Of a stretch of 64,000 nt of DNA, positions 1 to 10,465 are shown one piece after another (the stretch's first letter is position 1; each line of letters begins with the position of its first letter). The stretch lies in the NCBI RefSeq assembly GCF_000959365.1, contig NZ_CP009555.1, positions 1,364,001 through 1,428,000 of the forward strand, in the 5' to 3' direction. The notes under the pieces are model-generated. The model was not told the DNA's origin and made no database searches. It worked only from the letters and a program-made list of their open reading frames with translations. The translations under genes and the position numbers were made by a program. The DNA comes from Burkholderia oklahomensis C6786. GTDB taxonomy: Bacteria > Pseudomonadota > Gammaproteobacteria > Burkholderiales > Burkholderiaceae.

Positions 1-957
1 CTGCCGCTTTCCGTCGGCTGCACGACGGTCAACAAGATGTGCGGCTCGGGCATGCGCGCGGCGATGTTCGCGCACGACATGCTCGTCGCGGGCTCGGTCG
101 ACGTGGCGGTCGCGGGCGGCATGGAAAGCATGACGAACGCGCCGTACCTGCTGCCGAAGGCGCGCGCGGGGATGCGGATGGGCCACGGCCAGGTGCTCGA
201 CCACATGTTCCTCGACGGCCTCGAGGACGCGTACGAGAAGGGCCGCCTGATGGGCACGTTCGCCGAGGAATGCGCGGGCGAGTACGCGTTCACGCGCGAG
301 GCGCAGGACGCGTTCGCGATCGAATCGCTCGCGCGCGCGAAGCGGGCGAACGAAGACGGCTCGTTCGCGTGGGAAATCGCGCCCGTGACGGTCGCCGGCA
401 AGAAGGGCGAAACGATCGTCGCGCGCGACGAGCAGCCGTTCAAGGCGAGCCCCGAGAAGATTCCGACGCTCAAGCCCGCGTTCAGCAAGACGGGCACCGT
501 GACCGCCGCGAATGCGTCGTCGATCTCCGACGGCGCGGCCGCGCTCGTGATGATGCGCCGCTCGACGGCGGACAGGCTGGGCGTCGCGCCGCTCGCGCGC
601 GTCGTCGGCCATTCGACGTTCGCGCAGGCGCCGTCGAAGTTCACGACGGCGCCCGTCGGCGCGATCCGCCGCCTGCTCGACAAGAACGGCTGGCGCGCGG
701 CCGAAGTCGATCTGTACGAGATCAACGAGGCGTTCGCGGTCGTCACGATGGCGGCGATGAAGGAGCACGACCTGCCGCACGACAAGGTGAACGTGAACGG
801 CGGCGCGTGCGCGCTCGGCCATCCGATCGGCGCATCGGGCGCCCGCATCCTCGTCACGCTGATCGGCGCGCTGCGCGCGCGCGCGGCCAAGCGCGGCGTC
901 GCGAGCCTGTGCATCGGCGGCGGCGAGGCGACCGCGATGGGCATCGAGCTGATCTGA
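1..957 (+). CDS. acetyl-CoA acetyltransferase (thiolase), 3' part
   Basis: The reading frame is open from the first base, so the gene starts before the window; about 318 residues are visible. Thiolases condense or cleave acyl-CoA units in beta-oxidation or acetoacetyl-CoA metabolism. The three expected active-site regions are present: the nucleophilic cysteine in NKMCGSGM close to the left edge, the histidine in GHPIG (about residue 275 of the visible part) and the C-terminal cysteine in CIGGGEA. An SDR gene follows 34 bp downstream in the same direction and may be cotranscribed. The family call is firm; the exact substrate (acetoacetyl-CoA or longer 3-ketoacyl-CoA) cannot be read from the sequence. 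Confidence 0.95.
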   Translation: MPLSVGCTTVNKMCGSGMRAAMFAHDMLVAGSVDVAVAGGMESMTNAPYLLPKARAGMRMGHGQVLDHMFLDGLEDAYEKGRLMGTFAEECAGEYAFTREAQDAFAIESLARAKRANEDGSFAWEIAPVTVAGKKGETIVARDEQPFKASPEKIPTLKPAFSKTGTVTAANASSISDGAAALVMMRRSTADRLGVAPLARVVGHSTFAQAPSKFTTAPVGAIRRLLDKNGWRAAEVDLYEINEAFAVVTMAAMKEHDLPHDKVNVNGGACALGHPIGASGARILVTLIGALRARAAKRGVASLCIGGGEATAMGIELI

Positions 958-991
958 CCGATCCGACGCGCACCCGAACAGGAGTCCTCCG

Positions 992-1669
<678 letters not shown>

Positions 1670-1696
1670 GCCGGCCGACCCGTCCCTCGAATCACG

Positions 1697-2149
1697 ATGC
1701 AAGCCACGACGAATCTCTCCGAGCGCCCGCTCGACTGTCCGTGCGGCGGCGCCGCGCCCGGCGCGTCCGCGAGTGCGCGGGCGCCGCGCTACGCGGATTG
1801 CTGCGGACGCCTGATCGACGCGCATGCCCCCGCCTCGACGGCGCTCGAGCTGATGCGCTCGCGCTATAGCGCCTACGTGCTCGGCGCGGCCGACTACCTG
1901 CGCGCGACCTGGGACCCGCGCACCTGCCCGCCCGATCTCGACGCCGACGCCGGCCGCGCGGACGCGCCGCGCTGGCTCGGCCTCGCGATCAAGCGTCATG
2001 CGCAGCTCGACGATACGCACGCCGAAGTCGAATTCGTCGCACGCTACAAAGTCGGCGGACGCGCGCACCGGATGCACGAAACGAGCCGCTTCACGCGCGA
2101 CGCGCAAGGCGCGTGGCGCTACGTCGACGGCGATGTAAGCGACCGCTGA
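1697..2149 (+). CDS. YchJ family protein (UPF0225)
   Basis: This 150-residue protein has the YchJ arrangement: an N-terminal CPCGG cysteine pair, a second cysteine pair in YADCCGRLID (residues 34-43), then the conserved LMRSRYSAYVLG segment and an NTF2-like fold rich in aromatic residues. The cysteines could bind zinc. The family is widespread in proteobacteria and its biochemical role is not established. It starts 27 bp after the SDR gene and probably shares its transcript. No truncation is visible. Confidence 0.88.
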   Translation: MQATTNLSERPLDCPCGGAAPGASASARAPRYADCCGRLIDAHAPASTALELMRSRYSAYVLGAADYLRATWDPRTCPPDLDADAGRADAPRWLGLAIKRHAQLDDTHAEVEFVARYKVGGRAHRMHETSRFTRDAQGAWRYVDGDVSDR

Positions 2150-2279
2150 GTCCACCTCGGCCAATATCCGCGGCCTGGCGACGCATTTCGCCATGCCGGG
2201 TAATTCCGGCATTGCACAACCGAAATTTGTCAGGCTAGGATGGCCCACTTTGGTGCAATTCGCGTCGGTGGGCTCGGGC

Positions 2280-3542
2280 ATGGCATTTGGCAAGGTGATG
2301 ACGGGATGGATCGCGGCATGCGTGCTGTCGGCCGCTCAGGCCGGTCCGCTGCCGTCCGGCATTCCGTCCGCGCCTGCCGCCGCGCCCGGCGCGTTCGCGA
2401 ACGCCGAGCGCTTCGACTACGGCGATTCGGGCCTGCCGCCCGTCGCCGCGAATCTCAACGAAACGATCATCCGCATTCCGGTCGACGCGGCCGGCTCGGT
2501 CACGCTCGAGGCGACGGTGTTCAAGCCGGACGGCCCGGGCCCGTTCCCGCTCGTCGTCTTCAACCACGGCAAGAATCCCGGCGATCTGCGCGCGCAGCCG
2601 CGCAGCCGGCCGCTGTCGTTCGCGCGCGAGTTCGTGCGGCGCGGCTACGCGGTCGTCGCGCCGAACCGCGAAGGCTTCGCGGGCTCGGGCGGCACGTACA
2701 TCCAGGAAGGCTGCGACGTCGAGCGCAACGGCGTCGCGCAGGCGCGCGACGTCGCCGCGACGATCGGCTACATGTCGAAGCTGCCTTACGTCGACGCGCG
2801 GCACGTCGTCGTCGCGGGCACGTCGCATGGCGGGCTCGTGTCGCTCGCGTACGGCACCGAAGCCGCGCGCGGCGTGCGCGGAATCATCAACTTCTCGGGC
2901 GGGCTGCGCCAGGATCTCTGCGAAGGCTGGCAGAAGAACCTCGTCAACGCATTCGACACGTACGGCTCGCGCACGCACGTGCCGTCGCTGTGGCTGTACG
3001 GCGACAACGACTCGGTGTGGTCGCCCGCGCTCGTCGCGCAGTTGCGCGACGCGTACACGTCGCACGGCGCGAGCACGCTCTTCGTCGACTTCGGCCGCTA
3101 CAAGGACGACGCGCACCGGATCATCGTCGACCGCGACGGCGTGCCGATCTGGTGGCCGCCCGTCGCGTCGTTCCTCGCGCAGCTGAATCTGCCTACCTCG
3201 GTCCGCTACGCGGTCGCGAATCCGCACGAGCCGAAGGCGACCGGCTACGCGGCGATCGACGCGGTCGAAGCCGTGCCGTTCGTCGACGACGCCGGCCGCG
3301 CCGCGTATCGCCGCTTCCTCGCGCAGCATCCGAGCCGCGCGTTCGCGGTGTCGAGCGAAGGCGCGTGGTCGTGGGCCGAAGGCGGCGACGATCCGATGGC
3401 GCTCGCGCTCGAAGGCTGCCGCAAGCAAGGCGCCGGACAGTGCCAGCTCTATGCGGTCGACAATCGCGTCGTCTGGCGCGATGCGGGCACGCAAACGGCA
3501 GACGAATCGTCGAGCGCCGCGCGCGCGCTCGCGAGCCGCTGA
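2280..3542 (+). CDS. exported alpha/beta hydrolase (dienelactone hydrolase-like)
   Basis: The frame is open from 2193, but the ATG at 2280 (or 2298) places a signal peptide at the N terminus: a basic start, the hydrophobic stretch WIAACVLSAA, and cleavage likely after AQA. The mature protein shows an alpha/beta hydrolase fold with HGKNPGD near the oxyanion region and a GTSHGG nucleophile elbow carrying the catalytic serine. A late DDAHRI segment could carry the acid and histidine. About 420 residues, with a C-terminal extension of roughly 120 residues beyond the hydrolase core. Probably a periplasmic esterase or peptidase; substrate unknown. Confidence 0.8.
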   Translation: MAFGKVMTGWIAACVLSAAQAGPLPSGIPSAPAAAPGAFANAERFDYGDSGLPPVAANLNETIIRIPVDAAGSVTLEATVFKPDGPGPFPLVVFNHGKNPGDLRAQPRSRPLSFAREFVRRGYAVVAPNREGFAGSGGTYIQEGCDVERNGVAQARDVAATIGYMSKLPYVDARHVVVAGTSHGGLVSLAYGTEAARGVRGIINFSGGLRQDLCEGWQKNLVNAFDTYGSRTHVPSLWLYGDNDSVWSPALVAQLRDAYTSHGASTLFVDFGRYKDDAHRIIVDRDGVPIWWPPVASFLAQLNLPTSVRYAVANPHEPKATGYAAIDAVEAVPFVDDAGRAAYRRFLAQHPSRAFAVSSEGAWSWAEGGDDPMALALEGCRKQGAGQCQLYAVDNRVVWRDAGTQTADESSSAARALASR

Positions 3543-4054
3543 TCGCGCCGCCGGTCGATCCGTCGCTCGTTCGCCGCTGTCTCGTCCCCTGTCGGGCGAC
3601 ACATCAGCGCATCTTTCTCCCCCGCAATTTTTTCCGCTTTCGTCACATCGATGCGACGTCGCACGCCGTCATCGCACGTCGCCGACACGCTCGCCATCGC
3701 GTTCGACCGCATCCGAAAGCGCCCTTTTTTCCGCCGCCCGCCTTTTTCGGCTGCCCGCCGACGGTTTCCGTCCGACGGGTAGCAACTCTTTGCCGTCGCC
3801 TTCTGCGCCCTATTCGAACGATCTGGACCGAACCGTCGCGAGCCGTCGCGAAATGCGCCGAACTCCGCGCCCACAAAGGCTCCGGCGTTTTGTAACGGGT
3901 ACTGCAACGAAGCGCAAAACACGCTAATCTCAGCCCCGGTTTTCGTTTTGCACACGCGTTTTCGCCATCCGATCGAGCGCCTTCGCCGCCGTCGATTCCG
4001 CATGAGCGAGCGGCGCCTCTCGCGCCCTCGACGCGTTTTGGTCCCGGAGCAGTC
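3543..4054 (+). other. intergenic region upstream of the biotin operon
   Basis: No convincing gene is seen in these 512 bp. The reading frames crossing it are shadows without ribosome binding sites. It is more AT-rich than its neighbours around 3600-3760 and 3890-3960 and most likely holds the promoter and 5' leader of bioA. Confidence 0.5.
3902..3930 (+). promoter_or_regulatory. candidate sigma70 promoter for bioAFDB
   Basis: A CTGCAA hexamer (3902-3907) lies 17 bp before TAATCT (3925-3930), about 125 bp ahead of the bioA start. The match to the -35/-10 consensus is moderate; this is a guess from spacing and position only. Confidence 0.25.
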
Positions 4055-5401
4055 TTGAGCACACACGCAACCGACGACTGGGTCGCGCGCAGCCTGCGCG
4101 CGGTCTGGCATCCTTGCACGCAGATGAAGCACCACGAGCGGCTGCCGCTCATCCCGGTCGCGCGCGGCGAACGCGCGTGGCTCTTCGATCGCGCAGGCAA
4201 CCGCTATCTCGACGCGATCAGCTCGTGGTGGGTAAACCTGTTCGGCCACGCGAACCCGCGCATCAACGCGGCGCTGAAGGAGCAGCTCGACATGCTCGAG
4301 CACGCGATGCTCGCGGGCTGCACGCACGAGAGCGCTATCGAGCTCGCCGAGCGGCTCGCCGCGCGCACACGGCACACGCTCGGCCATGCGTTCTTCGCGT
4401 CGGACGGCGCGTCGGCCGTCGAGATCGCGCTGAAGATGAGCTTTCATGCGTGGCGCAATCGCGGCCGCGGCGGCAAGCGCGAATTCGTCTGCATCGCGAA
4501 CGGTTATCACGGCGAGACGATCGGCGCGCTCGGCGTGACCGACGTCGCGCTGTTCAAGGATGCGTACGATCCGCTGATCCGCGCCGCGCACGTCGTCGCG
4601 TCGCCGGATGCGCGCGGCGCGCAGCCGGGCGAGACGGCCGCGGACGTCGCCGCGCGCGCGCTGGAAGACGTGAAGCGCCTCTTCGCCGAGCGCGGCGACA
4701 GGATCGCCGCGCTGATCGTCGAGCCGCTCGTGCAGTGCGCGGCCGGCTTTGCGATGCACGATCCGTCTTACGTGCGCGGCCTGCGCGCGCTGTGCGACGC
4801 GCACGACGTGCATCTGATCGCCGACGAGATCGCGGTCGGCTGCGGGCGCACCGGCACGTTCTTCGCGTGCGAGCAGGCGGGCGTGTGGCCCGATTTCCTG
4901 TGCCTGTCGAAGGGCATCAGCGGCGGCTATCTGCCGTTGTCGCTCGTGCTGTCGCGCGATGCGATCTTCGATGCGTTCTACGACGACGACGTCGCGCGCG
5001 GCTTCCTGCATTCGCATTCGTACACGGGCAATCCGCTCGCGTGCCGCGCGGCGGTCGCGACGCTCGACCTGTTCGACGCGGACGACGTGCTCGCCGAGAA
5101 CGCGCGCAAGTCCGCGCTGATGCGCGAAGCGCTCGCGCCGCTCGCGTCGCATCCGCACGTGCGCCATCTGCGCGAGCGCGGCACGATCTTCGCGTTCGAC
5201 GTCGCGCTCGAAGGCGACGCGGCAAAGACCTTCCCGCGCCGCTTCTTCGAGCACGCGCTCGCGCGCGAGACGCTGCTGCGCCCGATCGGCGCGACGGTTT
5301 ATCTGATGCCGCCGTACATCCTCGACGACGGCGAAATCGAATGGCTCGCATCGCGCACGCGCGCGACGCTCGACGCAACGCTCGCGGAGGCACGCGCATG
5401 A
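4055..5401 (+). CDS. bioA: adenosylmethionine-8-amino-7-oxononanoate aminotransferase
   Basis: BioA is the PLP enzyme that converts 7-keto-8-aminopelargonate to 7,8-diaminopelargonate in biotin synthesis, using S-adenosylmethionine as amino donor. The 448 residues show the class III aminotransferase pattern: [10 protein letters not shown] near the N terminus, [10 protein letters not shown] (substrate site), the PLP region with [11 protein letters not shown], and the Schiff-base lysine in [13 protein letters not shown]. The start is a TTG at 4055 with GGAG 6 bases upstream; no ATG fits the conserved N terminus better. Its stop overlaps the bioF start (ATGA), so translation is coupled. Confidence 0.97.
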   Translation: MSTHATDDWVARSLRAVWHPCTQMKHHERLPLIPVARGERAWLFDRAGNRYLDAISSWWVNLFGHANPRINAALKEQLDMLEHAMLAGCTHESAIELAERLAARTRHTLGHAFFASDGASAVEIALKMSFHAWRNRGRGGKREFVCIANGYHGETIGALGVTDVALFKDAYDPLIRAAHVVASPDARGAQPGETAADVAARALEDVKRLFAERGDRIAALIVEPLVQCAAGFAMHDPSYVRGLRALCDAHDVHLIADEIAVGCGRTGTFFACEQAGVWPDFLCLSKGISGGYLPLSLVLSRDAIFDAFYDDDVARGFLHSHSYTGNPLACRAAVATLDLFDADDVLAENARKSALMREALAPLASHPHVRHLRERGTIFAFDVALEGDAAKTFPRRFFEHALARETLLRPIGATVYLMPPYILDDGEIEWLASRTRATLDATLAEARA

Positions 5402-6582
5402 ATCTGCTCGCCACGCTCGAACGCGGCCTCGCCGACATCGACGCGCAAGGGCTGCGCCGCCGCCGGCGCATCGCCGACACCGCGTGCAGCGCGCGCATGA
5501 CGGTCGACGGCCGCGAGATCGTCGGCTTCGCCAGCAACGATTATCTCGGGCTTGCCGCCCATCCGCGGCTGATCGAAGCCTTCGCCGAAGGCGCGCGCCG
5601 CTATGGCTCGGGCAGCGGCGGCTCGCATCTGCTCGGCGGCCACTCGCGCGCGCACGCGGCGCTCGAAGACGAGCTCGCCGCGTTCTCGGGCGGCTTCTCC
5701 GACGCGCCGCGCGCCCTCTACTTCAGCACCGGCTACATGGCGAACCTCGCCGCGCTGACCGCGCTCGCGGGCCGCGGCGCGACGATCTTCTCCGACGCGC
5801 TGAACCACGCGTCGCTGATCGACGGCGCGCGGCTGTCGCGCGCCGACGTGCAGGTCTACCCGCACGGCGACGCGGACGCGCTCGAAGCGCGGCTCGCCGC
5901 GTCCGACGCGCAAACGAAGCTGATCGTCTCCGACACCGTGTTCAGCATGGACGGTGACGTCGCGCCGCTCGCGCGCCTCGCCGCGCTCGCCGAGGCGCAC
6001 GGCGCATGGCTCGTCGTCGACGACGCGCACGGCTTCGGCGTGCTCGGCCCGCAAGGGCGCGGCGCGCTCGCCGCATACGGGCTGCGCTCGCCGAACCTCG
6101 TCTACGTCGGCACGCTCGGCAAGGCGGCGGGCGTCGCGGGCGCGTTCGTCGTCGCGCACGAGACCGTGATCGAATGGCTCGTGCAGCGCGCGCGCAGCTA
6201 CATCTTCACGACGGCCGCGCCGCCGTCCGTCGCGTGCGCGGTATCCGCGAGCCTCGAGGTGATCGCGAGCGACGAAGGCGACGCGCGTCGCGCGCATCTC
6301 GCCGCGCTGATCGATCGCACGCGTGCGATCCTGCGCGCGACGCCGTGGCAGCCGGTCGATTCGCACACCGCCGTGCAGCCGCTCGTGATCGGCAGCAACG
6401 AAGCGACGCTCGACGCGATGGCCGCGCTCGACGCGCAAGGCCTATGGGTGCCCGCGATCCGGCCGCCGACGGTGCCGGCCGGCACGTCGCGGCTGCGGAT
6501 CTCGCTGTCGGCCGCGCATTCGTTCGACGATCTCGCGCGCCTCGAAGCGGCGCTCGTCACGCCGATCGAGGCCGCCGCATGA
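5398..6582 (+). CDS. bioF: 8-amino-7-oxononanoate synthase
   Basis: BioF is a PLP-dependent alpha-oxoamine synthase that joins pimeloyl thioester and alanine in the first dedicated ring-forming step of biotin synthesis. The 394-residue product shows [13 protein letters not shown], the glycine-rich [13 protein letters not shown], the [10 protein letters not shown] aspartate motif and the PLP lysine in [11 protein letters not shown]. The length is normal for the family. It overlaps bioA at ATGA and its own stop overlaps the bioD start in the same way, so the three are read as one unit. Confidence 0.97.
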   Translation: MNLLATLERGLADIDAQGLRRRRRIADTACSARMTVDGREIVGFASNDYLGLAAHPRLIEAFAEGARRYGSGSGGSHLLGGHSRAHAALEDELAAFSGGFSDAPRALYFSTGYMANLAALTALAGRGATIFSDALNHASLIDGARLSRADVQVYPHGDADALEARLAASDAQTKLIVSDTVFSMDGDVAPLARLAALAEAHGAWLVVDDAHGFGVLGPQGRGALAAYGLRSPNLVYVGTLGKAAGVAGAFVVAHETVIEWLVQRARSYIFTTAAPPSVACAVSASLEVIASDEGDARRAHLAALIDRTRAILRATPWQPVDSHTAVQPLVIGSNEATLDAMAALDAQGLWVPAIRPPTVPAGTSRLRISLSAAHSFDDLARLEAALVTPIEAAA

Positions 6583-7301
6583 GCGCGCCGCTTTCGCTGT
6601 TCGTGACGGGCACCGACACCGAGATCGGCAAGACCTTCGTGTCGGCCGCGCTGCTGCACGGCTTCGCGCGCGCGGGGCTGCGCGCGGCCGCGCTGAAGCC
6701 GATCGCCGCGGGCGCGTACGAGCGCGACGGCGTGTGGCGCAACGAGGACGCGGACCAGCTCGACGCCGCCGCGAACGTCGCGCTGCCCGCCGCGATCCGC
6801 ACGCCGTTCCTGCTGAAGGCGCCCGCCGCGCCGCACATCGTCGCCGCGCGCGAAGGCGTGACGCTCGACATCGACACGATCGTCGCCGCGCATCGTCAGG
6901 CATGCGAAGCGGCGGACGTCGTCGTCGTCGAAGGCGTCGGCGGCTTTCGCGTGCCGCTTACCGACGCGCGCGACACCGCCGATCTCGCGGTCGCGCTGGG
7001 CTTGCCCGTCGTGCTCGTCGTCGGCGTGCGGCTCGGCTGCATCAGCCACGCGCTGCTGACCGCCGACGCGATCGCCTCGCGCGGCCTCGCGATCGCCGGG
7101 TGGGTCGCGAACCGCGTCGATCCGGAGATGCGCTTCGCCGACGAGAACGTCGACACGCTGCGCGCGTGGCTCGAACGCGAGCACCGTGCGCCGCTCGTCG
7201 GCGACGTCGCGCACATGAGCCCGCCGTCGCCGGAGGCGGCGTCGAACGCGCTCGACGTGAACCGCTTGCTGAACGCGCTGCGCGCCGCCGCGCCGCGCTG
7301 A
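6579..7301 (+). CDS. bioD: dethiobiotin synthetase
   Basis: BioD closes the ureido ring of dethiobiotin from diaminopelargonate, CO2 and ATP. The 240-residue protein starts [19 protein letters not shown], carrying the P-loop-like GTDTEIGKT nucleotide site, then LKPIAAG with the substrate lysine and [13 protein letters not shown] with the magnesium-binding glutamate. It overlaps bioF by four bases and lies 68 bp before bioB. Complete and of normal size. Confidence 0.97.
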   Translation: MSAPLSLFVTGTDTEIGKTFVSAALLHGFARAGLRAAALKPIAAGAYERDGVWRNEDADQLDAAANVALPAAIRTPFLLKAPAAPHIVAAREGVTLDIDTIVAAHRQACEAADVVVVEGVGGFRVPLTDARDTADLAVALGLPVVLVVGVRLGCISHALLTADAIASRGLAIAGWVANRVDPEMRFADENVDTLRAWLEREHRAPLVGDVAHMSPPSPEAASNALDVNRLLNALRAAAPR

Positions 7302-7369
7302 TTTTTGCCGGCTTATCGCCGATCGCCCATAATTTCTCGAATCGATCCCTGTTCCGAAGGATGACCGAC

Positions 7370-8380
7370 ATGACCCAAGCTCAAACCGCTTCCGCGACGA
7401 CCGAAACGCCGGTGGCCGCGCCCGTCGCGCCGCGTTGGCGCGTCGCCGACGTGATCGCGCTCTACGAGCTGCCGTTCAACGATCTGCTGTTCCGTGCGCA
7501 GCAGGTGCATCGCGAGCACTTCGACGCGAACGCGATCCAGCTGTCGACGCTGCTGTCGATCAAGACGGGCGGCTGCGAAGAAGACTGCGGCTACTGCTCG
7601 CAGTCCGCGCATCACGACACCGGCCTGAAGGCGGAGAAGCTGATGGAAGTGGACGCGGTGCTCGCCGCCGCGCGCACCGCGAAGGACAACGGCGCGACGC
7701 GCTTCTGCATGGGCGCGGCGTGGCGCAATCCGAAGGATCGGCACATCGAGCCGATCAAGGAAATGATCCGCGGCGTGAAGGAGATGGGCCTCGAGACCTG
7801 CGTGACGCTCGGCATGCTCGAAGAGCATCAGGCGAAGGCGCTCGCCGAAGCGGGCCTCGACTATTACAACCACAACCTCGACACGTCGCCGGAGTTCTAC
7901 GGCCAGGTCATCTCGACGCGCACCTACCAGGATCGCCTCGACACGCTCGAGCGCGTGCGCGATGCGGGCATCAACGTGTGTTGCGGCGGGATCATCGGGA
8001 TGGGCGAATCGCGCCGCGAGCGCGCGGGCCTGATCACGCAGCTCGCGAACATGAACCCGTATCCGGAATCGGTGCCGATCAACAATCTCGTCGCGATCGA
8101 AGGCACGCCGCTCGAGAACGCGGAGCCGCTCGACCCGCTCGAGTTCGTGCGCACGATCGCGGTCGCGCGGATCACGATGCCGAAGGCGATGGTGCGGCTG
8201 TCGGCGGGCCGCGAGCAGCTCGACGATTCGATGCAGGCGCTGTGCTTCCTCGCGGGCGCGAACTCGATGTTCTACGGCGACGTGCTGTTGACGACCGGCA
8301 ATCCGCGCGCGGAAGCGGACCGCAAGCTGCTCGCGCGGCTCGGGATGTCGGCGAGCGAGGCGACGCAGTTGAGTGCTTGA
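7370..8380 (+). CDS. bioB: biotin synthase
   Basis: BioB is the radical-SAM enzyme that inserts sulfur into dethiobiotin. The 336-residue product carries the [14 protein letters not shown] motif, in which three cysteines hold the [4Fe-4S] cluster. [15 protein letters not shown] and [16 protein letters not shown] segments follow in the usual order, with the arginine-containing RLSAGRE towards the end. Two in-frame ATGs occur (7361 and 7370). AAGGA at 7357-7361 overlaps the first, so the second, with 8-base spacing, is preferred. It closes the bioAFDB operon. Confidence 0.97.
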   Translation: MTQAQTASATTETPVAAPVAPRWRVADVIALYELPFNDLLFRAQQVHREHFDANAIQLSTLLSIKTGGCEEDCGYCSQSAHHDTGLKAEKLMEVDAVLAAARTAKDNGATRFCMGAAWRNPKDRHIEPIKEMIRGVKEMGLETCVTLGMLEEHQAKALAEAGLDYYNHNLDTSPEFYGQVISTRTYQDRLDTLERVRDAGINVCCGGIIGMGESRRERAGLITQLANMNPYPESVPINNLVAIEGTPLENAEPLDPLEFVRTIAVARITMPKAMVRLSAGREQLDDSMQALCFLAGANSMFYGDVLLTTGNPRAEADRKLLARLGMSASEATQLSA

Positions 8381-8461
8381 GTGCCGGAACGCCGGAGCGG
8401 TCGAGCACGAGCGCCGAGGCCGGCGGTGCGCGCGGATGAGTCGCCGTCGACGGTCGAATGT

Positions 8462-8588
<127 letters not shown>

Positions 8589-8674
8589 GAACGATGATGG
8601 CCGAACGCTGAGCGTTGAGTGCCGAACGCCGAACACCGGCGCGATCGATACAAAAAAGCAGGATGATGAACCGC

Positions 8675-8718
8675 ACCCCAAAAGTTGGACGCCGATCCAA
8701 CCTTTGGGGTGTTTTTTC
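8675..8718 (+). terminator. rho-independent terminator after bioB
   Basis: A 15-bp stem (8675-8689 with 8696-8710, one G-T pair) with a 6-base loop is followed on the plus strand by GTTTTTTC. It lies 295 bp after bioB and just before the convergent cutC, so it would end the bio transcript. The arm CCCCAAAAGTTGGA also resembles terminal repeats of some IS3-type elements, but no transposase is near. Confidence 0.8.
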
Positions 8719-8793
8719 ATGAGATCCCGGTCTTTTGGTCGCGCGTCGACGAGGCCGTCGCGAGCCGCGCAGTGCCCGCGCTTGATCGACGCC

Positions 8794-9507
8794 CTACTCC
8801 CGCCCCGCCGCATCGAGCGTCGCGCGCGCCTTCGCGACGAGCCGCTCGTCGATCGGCGCGAGCACCTCGCCGCGCTCGCGCACGCCCGAACCGAAGTGCA
8901 CGGCCCGCACACCCGTCGTGCGCACGAAGTCGCCGACCGCATCGACGGTGAGCCCCGCGCCCGCGAGCACCGTGCACGTCGAGCCCTCGGCGCGGCGCAC
9001 CATCCGCGCGACGACATCGCGCGCGTCGAGCACCGACGGATGCCCGCCCGACGTCAGCACCGACGTGACGGACGGCACGCGCAGCAGCGTGTCGAGCGCG
9101 GCGTTCAGATCGCGTGCGACGTCGAAGGCGCGATGAAACGTGAGGTCGCGCCCGTCGGCCGCGTCGGCGATGCGCTGCAACGCGTCGAGATCGACGTCGC
9201 CGCGCGCATCGAGCATCCCGAACACGACGCCGTTCGCGCCCGCCGCGACGGCCGCGCGCACGTCGCGTGCGATCGCCGTGAGCTCGCTCGCGTCGTAATG
9301 GAACGAGCGGCTGTGCGGCCGCACGATCACGTTGACGGGAATCGGCACCGCGGCGGCGACGGCCTCGATCACGCCGATGCTCGGCGTCAATCCGCCTTCG
9401 CTGATCGCGGTGACGAGTTCGAGACGATCGGCGCCCGCGCGGGCGGCGGCTTTCGCATCGCCGATCGTCGTCGCGATGACTTCGAGAAGGATCGAGGAGG
9501 CTGGCAT
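8794..9507 (-). CDS. cutC: copper homeostasis protein CutC
   Basis: The 237-residue protein fits the CutC family, a TIM-barrel cytoplasmic protein linked to copper tolerance. Family segments visible are LLEVIATTIGDAKAAARAGADRLEL at the N terminus, GGLTPSIGVIEA, VNVIVRPHSRSFHY, FHRAFDV near the centre and VLTSGGHPSVLDA. The gene is convergent with bioB across the terminator at 8675. No copper-responsive neighbour is seen. CutC's direct role in copper handling is debated in general. Confidence 0.92.
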   Translation of the reverse strand: MPASSILLEVIATTIGDAKAAARAGADRLELVTAISEGGLTPSIGVIEAVAAAVPIPVNVIVRPHSRSFHYDASELTAIARDVRAAVAAGANGVVFGMLDARGDVDLDALQRIADAADGRDLTFHRAFDVARDLNAALDTLLRVPSVTSVLTSGGHPSVLDARDVVARMVRRAEGSTCTVLAGAGLTVDAVGDFVRTTGVRAVHFGSGVRERGEVLAPIDERLVAKARATLDAAGRE

Positions 9508-9641
9508 CGAAGCGGTCCGGGTCGAGTTGAACCAGCCAGCATCGTAACCGACGAAGAGCGCGCGTGCGCGGCGCGGCGAAACGCATCGACGCGCGCCGTG
9601 CCTTGCTCAGCATCGCACGCGAACGTATCGCGCTTCGCACG

Positions 9642-10451
9642 TCAGTCGAGATAGTCCGCGTATTCCTTGCGCGCGTACGACTGCAGCTGCTGCCACGGCA
9701 GCGCCTTCGCGCTCGGCGCCGGCGTGAGCGTCAGCTTGCGCGCCGCGTGGCCGTCCGCGCTGCGATACTCGACCGCGAGCGGCGCCTGCAGCGTGTCGCT
9801 CCACAGAATGCGGTTCACGCCCTGCGCGCGCGGCGCGCCGACCGCCTGCTCGTACCAGCGCGTGCCGGGCGTCGGCCCCGGCTTCGACTTCGCGGCGAGG
9901 CGCTTCAACTGCGACGGCGGCGTGATGTAGTACGCGTTGTCCCACGAGCCGTCGAAGCCCGTCGTCTCGTATTCTGCGGGCGGCACCGCGACGACCGCGC
10001 GCTGCGCCGCATCCACGTATTCGATGCGGACCTTGCCGCCGTCGTTCGTCACGTGCCGCGCGGCCGCGTCGAAGTTGAAGTGCTTGTGGCCCGCGTGCGC
10101 GCCCGTCGTCGCCGCGGCGGGACGCACGCCGCCGCGCGGCGCTTGCGCACGCGCATCGTCGTGCGCATGATCGCCGTGCGCGTGCGCGTCATTCGCTTCG
10201 GCAAGCTTCGCGCCCGCGGGCAGCACGCGCTCGATCCACACGTGCCCGTCGCGGCGCACCATCCGCTCGCGATAGACGACGGTGCGCGTCACGCCGTCCG
10301 CGCTCACCGACGTGCTCTCGTGCAGCAGCACCGCGTCGAGATCGGGGGCGGCGGACGCGGCGACCGCCGGCGCGGCGGCGGACATGACCGCCGCACCGAT
10401 TGCAATGCACGCGCGCCGCGCGACGGTTCGTTTCATCGCGAACATCCGCAT
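9642..10451 (-). CDS. exported histidine-rich hypothetical protein
   Basis: This 269-residue protein starts with a typical signal peptide (KRTVARRAC, then an alanine-rich core ending near VAASAA). After residue 80 a short histidine- and aspartate-rich stretch (HAHGDHAHDDA) could bind metal. The rest has no domain that I recognise. GAGGAG lies about 10 bases before the ATG at 10451. It follows the second alkaline phosphatase by only 14 bp on the same strand, so it is probably the last gene of that operon and may act with the phosphatases in the periplasm. That link is inferred from position only. Confidence 0.7.
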   Translation of the reverse strand: MRMFAMKRTVARRACIAIGAAVMSAAAPAVAASAAPDLDAVLLHESTSVSADGVTRTVVYRERMVRRDGHVWIERVLPAGAKLAEANDAHAHGDHAHDDARAQAPRGGVRPAAATTGAHAGHKHFNFDAAARHVTNDGGKVRIEYVDAAQRAVVAVPPAEYETTGFDGSWDNAYYITPPSQLKRLAAKSKPGPTPGTRWYEQAVGAPRAQGVNRILWSDTLQAPLAVEYRSADGHAARKLTLTPAPSAKALPWQQLQSYARKEYADYLD

Positions 10452-10465
10452 CGCATCCGGTCTCC